60,065 nt of DNA, from contig OMYY01000015.1 in NCBI GenBank assembly GCA_900315435.1, positions 1-60,065 on the forward strand. The letters run 5' to 3'. This stretch comes from an uncultured Spirochaetaceae bacterium. Its GTDB lineage: Bacteria > Spirochaetota > Spirochaetia > Sphaerochaetales > Sphaerochaetaceae. Numbering within the stretch: position 1 is the stretch's first letter; every line of letters starts with the position of its first letter. The notes beneath the pieces are model-generated. The model had not been told where the DNA came from, did no database searches, and saw nothing but the letters and a program-made list of their open reading frames with translations. Positions 49,602 through 58,715 of the stretch are shown piece after piece. A program made the translations under genes and the position numbers.

Positions 49602-50516
49602 TCAGATGACAAAATTCCGCAGGTAATGGTACGCAAGCTTCAGGCTGTCGACGATCCGCTCCCGGCTTCCTTCGTAGAAACGGTCCTCCATCTCGACGCA
49701 GGCGCACCCATCATAGCCGACATCGGTAAGGGCGGAAACGAACGCGCCCCAGTCAACGTCCCCGTGCCCCGGGAGTTTGGGAGTCATGTAGTCAAGGGGA
49801 TAGGCGAGCACCCCGCATTCAGCAAGCCTGTCACGGTTGAGCTTGATGTCCTTGCAATGGATATGGAACAGCTTGTCCTTGAAATCGTGGACCGCCTTCA
49901 CGTAGTCCATCTGCTGCCAGACAAAATGGCTCGGGTCGAAGTTGAGCCCGAAATTGGAGAATGGGAGCAGTTGGAACAGCTTGTTCCAAACGACCGGAGA
50001 GGTGAACAGGTTCTGTCCACCCGGCCACTGGTCGGGACCGAACAGCATAGGACAGTTCTCGATGGCGATCTTCACCCCCTTCTCTTGCGCATAGGAGAGA
50101 ATCGGGTGCCATACCTCGACCGCCTCGTCGATGTTCTCTCCGATAGGCTTGTACTGATCGCGTCCGATAAAGGTCGTCACCATGCCGACACCGAGAGTCT
50201 GGGAGGCGTCGATCACCGAATAGAGGTGTTCGATAATCCATTTCCTTTTTTCCAGATCGGGATCCAGCGTGTTCGGATAGTACGCCAGGGAAGAAAGGGT
50301 CAGATGGTGGTCAGCGGCGAAAGAACGGATATGACTCGCATTTTCCTTCGTGAGATGCTCGCTGTCGATGTGGCTCACCCCGGCATAGCGCCGCTCCGCT
50401 TTTCCCTGCGGCCAGCAGGCGACTTCCACGCATTCGAACCCGATCCGACTTGCCGTCTCGATCATCGCGTCATAATTCCAACCATCAAATATCGCGCTCA
50501 CAACTCCGAGTTTCAT
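49602..50516 (-). CDS. Sugar phosphate isomerase/epimerase-like TIM barrel A
   Basis: A 304-residue AP-endonuclease-2-fold protein, longer than its neighbour. Typical strands are LGVVSAIFDGWNYDAMIE, GFECVEVACWP, KIAIENCPMLF (metal Glu), LNFDPSHFVWQQMD (metal Asp and His), HIHCKDIKL and CVEMED. Two ATGs lie in tandem (50519 and 50516); the second is better spaced from GGAGG. It shares little close sequence with the other barrel, so the two are not a recent duplication. Confidence 0.87.
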   Translation of the reverse strand: MKLGVVSAIFDGWNYDAMIETASRIGFECVEVACWPQGKAERRYAGVSHIDSEHLTKENASHIRSFAADHHLTLSSLAYYPNTLDPDLEKRKWIIEHLYSVIDASQTLGVGMVTTFIGRDQYKPIGENIDEAVEVWHPILSYAQEKGVKIAIENCPMLFGPDQWPGGQNLFTSPVVWNKLFQLLPFSNFGLNFDPSHFVWQQMDYVKAVHDFKDKLFHIHCKDIKLNRDRLAECGVLAYPLDYMTPKLPGHGDVDWGAFVSALTDVGYDGCACVEMEDRFYEGSRERIVDSLKLAYHYLRNFVI

Positions 50517-50526
50517 CATCGCCTCC

Positions 50527-51558
50527 TTACGTTCCTACCTTGACCGTACGTCCCGTCTCGGATGATTCGATCGCCGCGAACACCGCCTCCATCGCCGGCA
50601 TCACCGACTGGGCGGAGATGGCCGGAGAACCTGCTTGCATGGAAGCGACAAACGCGTCGATGACATGGCTTGTCGTCTGGTTGTCGTTGGTCTGGATCGT
50701 GTCGACCGCATAGCAGTCCTGGGTGCCGTCCGGGTGGTTGACGATGATCGAGAACCGGGGATCGGTATAGATCTTCATCGTCCCCTCGGTTCCGTAGATC
50801 ACCGTACTGTTGTCCTCTCCCCCATGGAACGTCCAGCTCGCACGCATGGTGCCGACCGCTCCGCCCTTCATGCGGTAGATGCAGAAGGCGTTGTCGTCCA
50901 CACCGATGGGCTTTCCGTCCGGTCCCTTCTTTTCCAGCGTGCACAGGCGCGCCGTCACCTCCGCCACGGTATCCGAGAGGAGGTACTGGATCAGGTCGGT
51001 CTTGTGCACCCCGAGGTCCGCCATCGCGCCGATGCCGGCGATCTTCCGGTCGAAGAACCAGGTGCTTTTTCCCGGATCGACCGACCAGTTCTCCGGTCCG
51101 CCGTGACCGAAGGTCGTCGCGAAGGAAATCACCTTTCCGATCGCTCCCTGTCCGATCAGGTCACGGGCTTTTTGATGGGTCGGGGTGAGCCGCTGGTTCT
51201 GGTCGATCATCAGGATGCCCTTCGCCTTACGCGATGCCTCGACCATCGACCTGCATGCATCAAGCGATAAGGCCATCGGCTTCTCGCAGAGGACGTGCTT
51301 GCCCGCCGCAAGGGCTTTCACGGTTATTTCGTAGTGGGTCTTGTTCGCCGTGCAGATGCTCACCGCGTCGATATCGCTGGAAAGCAGTTCCTCCACCGAG
51401 GAGTAGGCTTTCCCGCCGTAGGCGAGGGCAAGACCCTGGGCCCGCTGGACGTTGAGGTCATAGAACCCTGCCAGTTTGCACTCTTTGTTCGCGCGATATT
51501 CTGGAATATGCCTGACCTGTGCGATCTTTCCGCACCCGATGATGCCGATGTGATACAT
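50527..51558 (-). CDS. Gfo/Idh/MocA-family NAD(P)-dependent oxidoreductase B
   Basis: A 343-residue dehydrogenase with N-terminal IGIIGCGKIAQVRHIPEYR, the catalytic CEKPMALSLDACRSMVE and a C-terminal DLGVHKTDLIQYLL segment (His-containing, as in inositol and glucose-fructose oxidoreductases). GGGGAG precedes the ATG. First enzyme gene after the transporter genes. It probably makes a keto-sugar from the imported substrate. Confidence 0.9.
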   Translation of the reverse strand: MYHIGIIGCGKIAQVRHIPEYRANKECKLAGFYDLNVQRAQGLALAYGGKAYSSVEELLSSDIDAVSICTANKTHYEITVKALAAGKHVLCEKPMALSLDACRSMVEASRKAKGILMIDQNQRLTPTHQKARDLIGQGAIGKVISFATTFGHGGPENWSVDPGKSTWFFDRKIAGIGAMADLGVHKTDLIQYLLSDTVAEVTARLCTLEKKGPDGKPIGVDDNAFCIYRMKGGAVGTMRASWTFHGGEDNSTVIYGTEGTMKIYTDPRFSIIVNHPDGTQDCYAVDTIQTNDNQTTSHVIDAFVASMQAGSPAISAQSVMPAMEAVFAAIESSETGRTVKVGT

Positions 51559-51572
51559 GGTTTCTCCCCTTT

Positions 51573-52601
51573 TCAGTTCTTTTCCTTCTTCTGCAGGAGG
51601 ACGGCGGCGATGACGATGACACCTTTGAACGCCTCCCGTAGGAACGGCGGAACACCCAGCAGGTTCAAAAGGTTGTTGATGACAGCGATGATCAGCACGC
51701 CCAGCACCGTTCCGACAATCGACCCCCGGCCGCCGGACATACTGGTGCCGCCGACGATAACCGCGGCGATGGCATCCATCTCATAGCCGCTGCCGGCGTT
51801 CGCGTAGTCCATGGCTCCAATACGGGAAACTTGCAGGACGGCGGCGATGCCGACGAGAAAGCCCATGAGCATGTAGACCATCCGTTTCACATGGTCGACG
51901 TTGATGCCGGAAAGCTTCGCGGCCCGCTCGTTCGACCCGACGGCATACACATGACGACCGAAGACGGTGTGGCGGGAAACGATGTCCATCAGGAAAGCCA
52001 TGAGCAGCCAATAGACGATCGGCATGAACATCTGTCCTCCGATTGTGACGTTCGCGATCTTGGTGAACGGACGCGGAACAACGGGGTTGACCCGTTGCAT
52101 GAACTGCTGGGTCACCGAACGGCAGATTTTCATCATGCCCAGCGTCGCGATGAACGGAGGGAGTTTTCCGACCGTGATGAGGACGCCGCTGAACGCTCCC
52201 AGCAATGCGCCGAACACAAGGCCGACGATGATGCCGACAAGATACGCGGGAAAACCGCTGATGCCAAAGGAGGCAAGGAGCCCCGTGGCGGACGAGTCGA
52301 TGAAGACCATCACGACCGCGCCGATGGCCACCAGCGTGGAACCGACGGCGAGATCGATGCCGCCCGTGATGATGACGAACGTCATGCCCAGGGCGATGAT
52401 GCCGATCGTGCTGTTGTTCCGAAGGATGTTCAGCCAGTTCCGGCACCACAGCGAAAGCCAGGCGCCGAAGGATCCTTGGTCGAACCCGAGAGCGATCGTC
52501 TGGAGGATGACCATGACGATGAGCGCGCAAAGTGTGGAAAAAAGCGGTTTCTCCCTCCACATCGTCCGAAACCACGTGGCAAAGCCTGTATGCTTGTTCA
52601 T
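51573..52601 (-). CDS. CUT2 sugar ABC permease (RbsC-like)
   Basis: A 342-residue inner-membrane permease with eight to ten hydrophobic helices. The conserved blocks are IIALGMTFVIITGGIDLAVGS and GGTSMSGGRGSIVGTVLG, both diagnostic of RbsC/AraH-type proteins. The ATG overlaps the ATPase stop in an ATGA (52598-52601). It works as a homodimer with the double-cassette ATPase. Confidence 0.94.
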   Translation of the reverse strand: MNKHTGFATWFRTMWREKPLFSTLCALIVMVILQTIALGFDQGSFGAWLSLWCRNWLNILRNNSTIGIIALGMTFVIITGGIDLAVGSTLVAIGAVVMVFIDSSATGLLASFGISGFPAYLVGIIVGLVFGALLGAFSGVLITVGKLPPFIATLGMMKICRSVTQQFMQRVNPVVPRPFTKIANVTIGGQMFMPIVYWLLMAFLMDIVSRHTVFGRHVYAVGSNERAAKLSGINVDHVKRMVYMLMGFLVGIAAVLQVSRIGAMDYANAGSGYEMDAIAAVIVGGTSMSGGRGSIVGTVLGVLIIAVINNLLNLLGVPPFLREAFKGVIVIAAVLLQKKEKN

Positions 52602-54082
52602 TCCGTCACCCCCGTTGCCAAGCGCATGATATGCTGTTCGTTCAGATCGCTTCCCGTCAGCTCCCCTACGATTCTCCCGTGGTAAAGCACGTAGGAACGG
52701 GAACAGAGGCGGATGATTTCGTCCGCCTCCGAGGAGAGGACAACCACCGCAATCCCCGCCTGGGAAAGGCGGGTGATGATCTCATAGATGTCTTCTTTTG
52801 CCCCGACATCGACCCCTTGGGTCGGGTTGTCGAGAATCAGGATTCCCGGCTGGAGCGCAAGCCATTTGGCGAGCACCACCTTCTGCTGGTTTCCGCCCGA
52901 AAGCGAGGTGATCGGCGCATCGACATGCTCCAGCTTGATATGGAGCTCGTCCTTCAGGCGGAGGAAAACGGAGCGGATCGCATCCTCGTCGAGGAAGAAG
53001 CAGTGCTTCTTCATGCGGGAAAGCGTGACGATGCTTCCATTCTCCAGAATAGAGAGATCCTTCACGATTCCGTTCTCTTTCCGGTTTTTCGGGACATAGC
53101 CGATACCGAGATCCACTGCCTGGGTGGTGGATTTCATCCGTACTTCCCTGCCATCCACGAGAATGCGCCCCTCGTATGGTCCCCGTGCGCCGAACACCGT
53201 CTGGAAAATCTCGCTCCGCCCGTCGCCAAGCAGTCCGGTGAAACCGACGATCTCCCCGCTGCGTATGGAAAAGGAAATGGAGGAAAAAGACCTTCCATCG
53301 CCGAGATTCTCGGCGGCAAGGACGACGTCTCCTCGCGCGCTTTCCCCACGCCGTCCTTGGATGACAGTGTGGCCGACCATGCAGGCGGCAAGGTCCGCTG
53401 TCGTCACGTCATGCACCTTTCCCGTCGAGACCATGTGTCCGTCCCGAAGAACGGCATAGTCGTCGCAGATCTCCATCACCTCGTTGAGCTTGTGACTGAT
53501 GAAAATGATCCCCACCCCTTGGGCGCGCAGGCGGCGCATCAAGGAAAACACACGCCCGATCTCGGGTCCAGTGAGGCTCGAGGTGGGCTCGTCCATGATG
53601 ACGAGCTTCGCGTCCATGAGTAGCGCCCTGGAGATCTCGACAATCTGTTTATAGGAAGCGTCAAGCGTCCGCACCATCGTGCGGGGATCAAGGTCCAGAC
53701 CCATGCGGGCGAAGACTTCCCGCGTCCGGGAGACCATGGCTTCGTGGTCAAGGAAACCATTTTTCTTTTGGATTTCCCTTCCTATGAACAGGTTTTCGTA
53801 GATGGCAAGGTCATTGATCAGGTTGAGTTCCTGGTGGATGAATGCGATGCCGCGGTCCAGCGATTCCTTCGGGTTCTGGAAATGCACCTCGTTCCCGTCG
53901 ATGACGATCTGTCCTGCGTTGGGCTCGAGGACGCCCCCCAGAATGTTCATCAGCGTGCTTTTCCCTGCGCCATTCTCGCCGAGGAGCGCTTTGATGCACC
54001 CCCCGCTCACTGAGAAATCGACCCCGTCGAGCACTAGGTTGGACCCGAATGATTTGGAAATGCCCCGCATCTCACACTGCAT
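52598..54082 (-). CDS. CUT2 sugar ABC ATPase (RbsA/MglA-like)
   Basis: A 494-residue double ATPase. First cassette: Walker A LLGENGAGKSTL, Walker B LVIMDEPTSSLTGPE. Second cassette: signature SLSGGNQQKVVLAKWLA and Walker B ILILDNPTQGVDVGAK; its Walker A GLLGDGRSE is degenerate, as in this family. The start has GGGGAGG seven bases upstream. A GC-rich hairpin separates it from the binding-protein gene. Confidence 0.94.
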   Translation of the reverse strand: MQCEMRGISKSFGSNLVLDGVDFSVSGGCIKALLGENGAGKSTLMNILGGVLEPNAGQIVIDGNEVHFQNPKESLDRGIAFIHQELNLINDLAIYENLFIGREIQKKNGFLDHEAMVSRTREVFARMGLDLDPRTMVRTLDASYKQIVEISRALLMDAKLVIMDEPTSSLTGPEIGRVFSLMRRLRAQGVGIIFISHKLNEVMEICDDYAVLRDGHMVSTGKVHDVTTADLAACMVGHTVIQGRRGESARGDVVLAAENLGDGRSFSSISFSIRSGEIVGFTGLLGDGRSEIFQTVFGARGPYEGRILVDGREVRMKSTTQAVDLGIGYVPKNRKENGIVKDLSILENGSIVTLSRMKKHCFFLDEDAIRSVFLRLKDELHIKLEHVDAPITSLSGGNQQKVVLAKWLALQPGILILDNPTQGVDVGAKEDIYEIITRLSQAGIAVVVLSSEADEIIRLCSRSYVLYHGRIVGELTGSDLNEQHIMRLATGVTE

Positions 54083-54100
54083 CGTTCACCTCCCCGAATG

Positions 54101-54123
54101 AGGCGGCCGCAGTGCGGCCGCCT
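54101..54123 (-). terminator. GC-rich hairpin between binding-protein and ATPase genes
   Basis: AGGCGGCCGC (54101-54110) and GCGGCCGCCT (54114-54123) are perfect complements with a three-base loop and no T run. This is the usual position of a stabilising or attenuating stem that gives more binding protein than ATPase. Confidence 0.65.
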
Positions 54124-54139
54124 GCCGGAACCCGTCCCA

Positions 54140-55111
54140 TCAGTACGGAGAAGACGGATCGAGATAATCTTTGACGTTGGTCTTGTCGACCACGGACGTC
54201 GGGATGATCTTCACCGGATCGATCTTCTGTCCCTCAAGGACGGCGACTGCCATGTCGACAGCATCGCGGACCATGGTCGGGCTGTACAGCGCGCTTTCGA
54301 TCCACAGGTCGGGATAGTCGTCCATCATGTTGAAGTACTCCTGGCATCCACCTCCGCCAGTGATGACCTTGATGTCCTTGCGGCCGGCCTCGGTGATGGC
54401 CTGGATGGCGCCGATGCTCGTCTCGTCGTCCATGCTGTAGACGGCATCGATGCGCGCATTGGCGGTCAGGATGTCAGCCATGTCGGCAAGACCGTCCTCG
54501 CGGGTAAATTTGGTGGCATAGGTCTGGATTTTCAGGTTTGGTGCGATCTTTGCGACCGTCTCGAGGAACCCGGACTTGCGGAGAGCGGCGACAGACCCGG
54601 AGGTGGGCACGTCGAGAATGACGACATTCCCCTCTTTTCCAATCTTGTCCACGATGTACTTCGCGCCCTGGACACCCATGTCATAGTTGTCACCGGAGAC
54701 ACGATACACCCCTTTCGCGGCAATCTCGATATCGAAGTTGACGACGGTCACCCCCTTGTCGATGGCGCCTTGGATTGGCACCTCCATGCCGGTCCACTGC
54801 GGGAATGCGACAATCGCGTCGGCGCCCCAAAGCATCAGGTCATCGAGCTGTGTCGTCATCTCGTCGGCGGAAGTGGACGTATACAGCTTGTAGTCGACCG
54901 AACCGGATAGCTCCTTGCAACGTTGCTCGGCATAGTAGGCCACTCCTGCCACCCAACCGTGCGTCACCGCCGGTGCCAGAATGCCTATCTTGTGCTTCGC
55001 GGTCCCCTTCTGAGCGGCCGACGGAGAGGACTCTTTCGTTCCCTGCGCGAAGAGCGCTGATACGCCCATCATCACAGCCAGCAAAACAGTCAGTACCTTT
55101 TTGGTCTTCAT
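54140..55111 (-). CDS. CUT2-type periplasmic sugar-binding protein
   Basis: A 323-residue type I periplasmic binding protein (RbsB/TorT-like). The signal peptide ends SALFA before QGTKESS. Sequence blocks: KIGILAPAVTHGWVAGVAYYAEQ, WGADAIVAFPQW, VVNFDIEIAAKG, GVQGAKYIVD and DAVYSMDDETSIGA. AGAGGAGG lies eight bases before the ATG. First gene of the operon with a strong promoter. The ligand is probably a monosaccharide or small glycoside. Confidence 0.92.
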   Translation of the reverse strand: MKTKKVLTVLLAVMMGVSALFAQGTKESSPSAAQKGTAKHKIGILAPAVTHGWVAGVAYYAEQRCKELSGSVDYKLYTSTSADEMTTQLDDLMLWGADAIVAFPQWTGMEVPIQGAIDKGVTVVNFDIEIAAKGVYRVSGDNYDMGVQGAKYIVDKIGKEGNVVILDVPTSGSVAALRKSGFLETVAKIAPNLKIQTYATKFTREDGLADMADILTANARIDAVYSMDDETSIGAIQAITEAGRKDIKVITGGGGCQEYFNMMDDYPDLWIESALYSPTMVRDAVDMAVAVLEGQKIDPVKIIPTSVVDKTNVKDYLDPSSPY

Positions 55112-55137
55112 TACGAAGCCTCCTCTTTGTTACCCAA

Positions 55138-55166
55138 AGTATCGGGGACATTTCTTGAACCGTCAA
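55138..55166 (-). promoter_or_regulatory. Promoter of the CUT2 operon
   Basis: Minus strand -35 TTGACG (55161-55166), exactly 17 bases, -10 GATACT (55138-55143), with a leader of about 20 bases carrying AGAGGAGG. Confidence 0.75.
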
Positions 55167-55200
55167 ACAGTATTCTGAAAAATGTATATGGTTTTTCATA

Positions 55201-55212
55201 TATGCAAGCATA
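55201..55212. promoter_or_regulatory. Palindrome upstream of the CUT2 operon, candidate LacI site
   Basis: TATGCAAGCATA, inverted repeat TATGC/GCATA with an AA centre, 35 bases upstream of the -35 box. A second weaker dyad, ATATG/CATAT, lies at about 55184-55199. Binding by the operon's LacI protein is inferred only. Confidence 0.3.
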
Positions 55213-55447
55213 CAATATCAACAGTTATTTCTTTTTATGCAAATAAATTGCACATATTACTCCAATATTATTTTTCTGATTATTGTGAAAAATTTTCAGT
55301 GTTAATGAAAAATAAAAAGGGAAGCCACCCAGAAAGCACAGACAGCATGGACATTGCCTTCGACACAACTGGCCGATACGAGGGCGGAATCGTCATGGTT
55401 GGGAACATCAGGAAGGGGCTTCAAAGCCATGAGATGGCATCAAACCC
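55213..55447. other. AT-rich then unremarkable intergenic sequence
   Basis: No gene is supported. The first 110 bases are very AT-rich; the rest contains only short open frames without ribosome binding sites. Confidence 0.4.
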
Positions 55448-55484
55448 GAAAAAACAACGAGGGCCATGGCGTGAACCATGGCCC
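55448..55484 (-). terminator. Terminator of the alpha/beta hydrolase gene
   Basis: Minus strand GGGCCATGG pairs with CCATGGCCC (55461-55469 with 55476-55484) around a six-base loop, followed by TCGTTGTTTTTT. Confidence 0.8.
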
Positions 55485-55511
55485 CCCAGCTTCAGACTCG
55501 AACAAAAATGG

Positions 55512-56390
55512 TTACAGGGTCTTCTCAAACCAGGCAATCGTCCTAGCGGTGATATCCCTCAGCTGGGTATCGTCGCCGCTGAAGACCCCGAAGGTGTGTC
55601 CGGCGCCCTCGACCCAGGAAATCTCTGCATCCGGACTATGTACCAAGGCCTTCTGGATGGTCGTGGCGGTCTCGGGGACCACCGACGTGTCCTTGGTCCC
55701 CTGAATCAGCATGTAGGGGATGCGCACCCGCGCGGCTTCCGCGGGATAGTCGATCCCCATCGCGACCTCATAGTAGGCCGGAGACTGCTTCAGCGGGGCC
55801 CTCCAGTCATAGGTGACCTCGTAGTAGCCGTTCTTCTTGGCGATTTCGTACTCCGCGGCCAGATCCTTGTTTCCATAGGCGCCTGCCCAGGTCAGCGCGC
55901 TCTTGAAGACCTTGGACCTGGCAGCGGCCAGCAGCGTAAGCCTGCCGCCCTGGCTCCAGCCCATGATGCCGACGCGTTTCTTGTCGATGCCAGCCTGCCG
56001 GATGATGTAATTGTAGCAGGTCATCGCATCCTCGATGCCTTGGTCATAGGTATAGTCGATATAGTCGCCCTTCGAGTCGCCGTTGCCGAGGTAATCGAAA
56101 CGGATCGAAGCGATGCCGGCCTTGGCCATCTCGACCGTGGCGTAGTCATAGGCATTGCCCGCCTCGTGCCGGTTCGAACCGTTTCCGTGCAGCATCACCA
56201 CCGCAGGGAACTTCTGGCCCTTCGCGCCAACCGGAATCGTGACCGTAGCAGGAATCTGGTGGTCGCCCGCATCAATCAGCACATCCTCTGCCTGATAGTC
56301 GAACGGAGCAGTCTGTGCGTCTTGTCTGGCAGACGCGCATCCTACGAACGCCAGCGCGCAAAGCGCCAACAAACAAAGCAGTTTCTTCAT
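55512..56390 (-). CDS. Alpha/beta-hydrolase lipoprotein
   Basis: A 292-residue exported hydrolase. The signal ends AFVGC (lipid Cys18). The catalytic triad is readable: nucleophile in GIMGWSQGGRL, Asp in LIQGTKDTSVV and His in EGAGHTFG, with the oxyanion region in VVMLHGNGSNRH. It resembles the S9/dienelactone-hydrolase-like esterases. It would remove acyl groups from extracellular substrates. The ATG at 56390 follows GGAGG by six bases. A single-gene unit with its own terminator. Confidence 0.9.
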   Translation of the reverse strand: MKKLLCLLALCALAFVGCASARQDAQTAPFDYQAEDVLIDAGDHQIPATVTIPVGAKGQKFPAVVMLHGNGSNRHEAGNAYDYATVEMAKAGIASIRFDYLGNGDSKGDYIDYTYDQGIEDAMTCYNYIIRQAGIDKKRVGIMGWSQGGRLTLLAAARSKVFKSALTWAGAYGNKDLAAEYEIAKKNGYYEVTYDWRAPLKQSPAYYEVAMGIDYPAEAARVRIPYMLIQGTKDTSVVPETATTIQKALVHSPDAEISWVEGAGHTFGVFSGDDTQLRDITARTIAWFEKTL

Positions 56391-56453
56391 CACAATCCTC
56401 CAAGAATCCCATCCTAGTACGGGAGAATCCATTTGTGCAAGGAAGGATGGCAT

Positions 56454-57383
56454 TCAGGCCCGCGGATAGTTCGCCTCGACGGCATGGACCATGGATGCCA
56501 GCATCCGGTTGTAGGGGACGTCCAGGTGGTACTGCTCGGCGAGCGCCACCACCGTGCCGTTGATCTTGTCCACCTCGGTGGCCCGCTGGTGCCTGCGGTC
56601 CTGGACCATGCTCGCAAGCCCTGTGGCGTCATGCTCGACCACCTTCCATACCGTCTCCACCGCATCCTTGCGGTCGAAGTAGGTACCGTCAGCCTCCGCG
56701 ACCAGGACGCACTCGTAGACGATCTTGCGGGCAAGTTCCCAGAGCCAAGGGTTTTCCTTCATCTCGCCAATCCGGCAGTCCAGCACGCAGGTCAGGCCAT
56801 TGATCGCGCAGTTGACGAAGAGCTTGCTCCAGAGGATCCGCTGGATGTTCTCGATCACGTCGACCTCAAGCCCCGCCTGCCGGAGCGCTTCGGCTACCTG
56901 CCGGACGGCCTTGTCGGCCTCTGGCGTGGGGACATTCGGCCCGATATTGGTCGGGCCAGTACCGGAATGGAAGAACTTGCCGGGCCCCAGACCCACGCTG
57001 TTGTGGCTGCTCGTGCCGACGATGATGTGGGAAGGATCGATGAAATGGGCGATGTCCCGGTTGTTGCCCGCGCCGTTCTGCAAGGTGAGCGCGTAGGTAT
57101 GGGCATCGAACAGGCCCAGGTTCTCCTTGACCGCCTGGTAGGTCTGGGTCGACTTGACGAAGACGATGACCAGATCCTGCGGGCCGATGTCGGTTCCGCT
57201 CAGGACGGCGTGGACGCCACCGATGGTGGTCTCCTTTCCGTTCTCCTGCATGGTCAGCCCATGGGCATTGATTGCATCCACCGTAGGCTGCCACACGTCC
57301 AGCATGGTCACCTCGTGCACTTTCGAAAGGTACGCCCCGTAGAGCGACCCCATGGCCCCTGCGCCAAGAACAGCGATTTTCAT
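56454..57383 (-). CDS. Ketopantoate reductase-family (PanE/ApbA-like) protein
   Basis: A 309-residue NADP-dependent reductase. The Rossmann start is IAVLGAGAMGSLYGAYLS, the conserved lysine and asparagine are in VFVKSTQTY and LTLQNGAGN, and the C-terminal helical domain holds the ILWSKLFVNCAINGLT pattern, including the WxKxxxNxxxN that carries the catalytic Lys. It could make pantoate for coenzyme A, but ApbA/PanE paralogues acting on other 2-keto acids are common and no other pantothenate gene is near. GGGAGG lies nine bases upstream. Confidence 0.87.
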   Translation of the reverse strand: MKIAVLGAGAMGSLYGAYLSKVHEVTMLDVWQPTVDAINAHGLTMQENGKETTIGGVHAVLSGTDIGPQDLVIVFVKSTQTYQAVKENLGLFDAHTYALTLQNGAGNNRDIAHFIDPSHIIVGTSSHNSVGLGPGKFFHSGTGPTNIGPNVPTPEADKAVRQVAEALRQAGLEVDVIENIQRILWSKLFVNCAINGLTCVLDCRIGEMKENPWLWELARKIVYECVLVAEADGTYFDRKDAVETVWKVVEHDATGLASMVQDRRHQRATEVDKINGTVVALAEQYHLDVPYNRMLASMVHAVEANYPRA

Positions 57384-57440
57384 AGCTGCCGCCTCCCAAC
57401 CTGTCAGAATGTACCGCTTCCCCCGTTTTCCTGTCCAGCC

Positions 57441-58658
57441 ATGTCACTTCTGATGGCCCTTCCGGAAGTTGCGTCGCCCAGCTCTGTAGTAGGTGGTTGC
57501 TCCTCCGTCGTACCGTTTTATTCGGTCCTGAACGAAATGATCAGCTCGATGCTGCATCTGGCGAACATGGGCGTCGACGTATTCAGGCTCGACGCTGTTC
57601 CCTACATCTGGAAGGAATTAGGCACGACCTGCAGGAATTTGCCCCAAGTCCATACGATTGTCAGGCTTTTCCGCATCGCATGCGAGATTGTCTGCCCTGC
57701 CGTCGCGCTCAAGGGCGAGGTGGTCATGGCACCCAGGGAGCTTGCGGCCTATTTTGGTTCCCCTTCCCACCCGGAATGCCATTTTCTCTATGGCGTCTCG
57801 TTGATGGTGAATCTCTGGTCTGCTTTGGCAAGCCAGGACGCCAGATTGCTGATGCGGCAGACGGAAGCGCTGCTTTCGCTTCCACCCCATTGCAGGTTCC
57901 TGAACTATCTCCGCTGCCATGACGATATCGGCTGGGGGTTGGACGAAGAACAGGAACGGGCGCTTGGCATCGACCCGCTTGCGCACAAGATGTTCCTGTA
58001 CCATTTCTATGAAGGAGATTTTCCCGGCAGCTACGCGAGGGGTGAACTCTACAATTTCGATCCGGTCTCCATGGACGCCAGGTCCTGCGGGACGGCGGCA
58101 AGCCTTGTTGGATTCGAAGCTGCGAAAACACCAGAAGAGTCCAACCGGGCCTATGACCGGCTCAGGTTGCTATACGGCACCGTGTTCGCGTTACGAGGGT
58201 TTCCCATGATTTCTTCCGGCGACGAGATCGGACAACTCAACGATTACACCTACCAGCAGGATCCGCTTCGCAAGGACGACAGCAGGAACGTCCATCGGAG
58301 CCCCTTCAACTGGCAACTGGCGGGTCTGAGACATGACCAAGACACGATACAGGGAAAGATTTGGGCCATGTTCCAACAGCTGAGGGTGGCACGCGCGACA
58401 AGGGACGTGTTCGACCCGGATGCCGAGGTCTCGACATGGGATCCACAGAACCCCAGGGTATTCGCCCTTCGCAGAAAGAAAGGCAACCATATCATGCTCT
58501 GCGTCTCGAATTTCTCGGACCACCCGGAAGCAGTGCGTTTCGCCTATTTCACCGGCACGTACGTGGATGCGTTCACAGGGAAAGAAGTCGTCCCTGGCTG
58601 GGGGTTCGAGATGCTGCCGCATGCACTTTTGTGGCTGGAGAACCGCGAGACGCTCTGA
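57441..58658 (+). pseudogene. 5'-truncated amylosucrase-like GH13 gene
   Basis: The open frame from about 57525 encodes the C-terminal 377 residues of a GH13 enzyme close to amylosucrase, which is about 640 residues long. It retains the nucleophile region MGVDVFRLDAVPYIWKELG, the acid/base region ALKGEVVMAPRE, and RCHDDIGW. The N-terminal domain and first half of the barrel are missing. An ATG at 57441 opens the frame, but the first 28 residues do not match the family, and no ribosome binding site is seen. A long antisense frame through the PanE gene is noise. It is therefore a remnant, probably after a deletion at about 57440-57525. Amylosucrase converts sucrose to glucan. Confidence 0.7.
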
Positions 58659-58715
58659 CACCTCGCCATTCAGGGCAAGGGCGCCGGAGGAACCTTGTCC
58701 GGCCCGCCGGAAGGA

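Noticed and set aside
56433-57440. Open frame that would join the PanE region to the amylosucrase remnant as one 741-residue protein
   Set aside because: This stretch is antisense to the PanE-like gene and has no homology or ribosome binding site; high GC creates long shadow frames.
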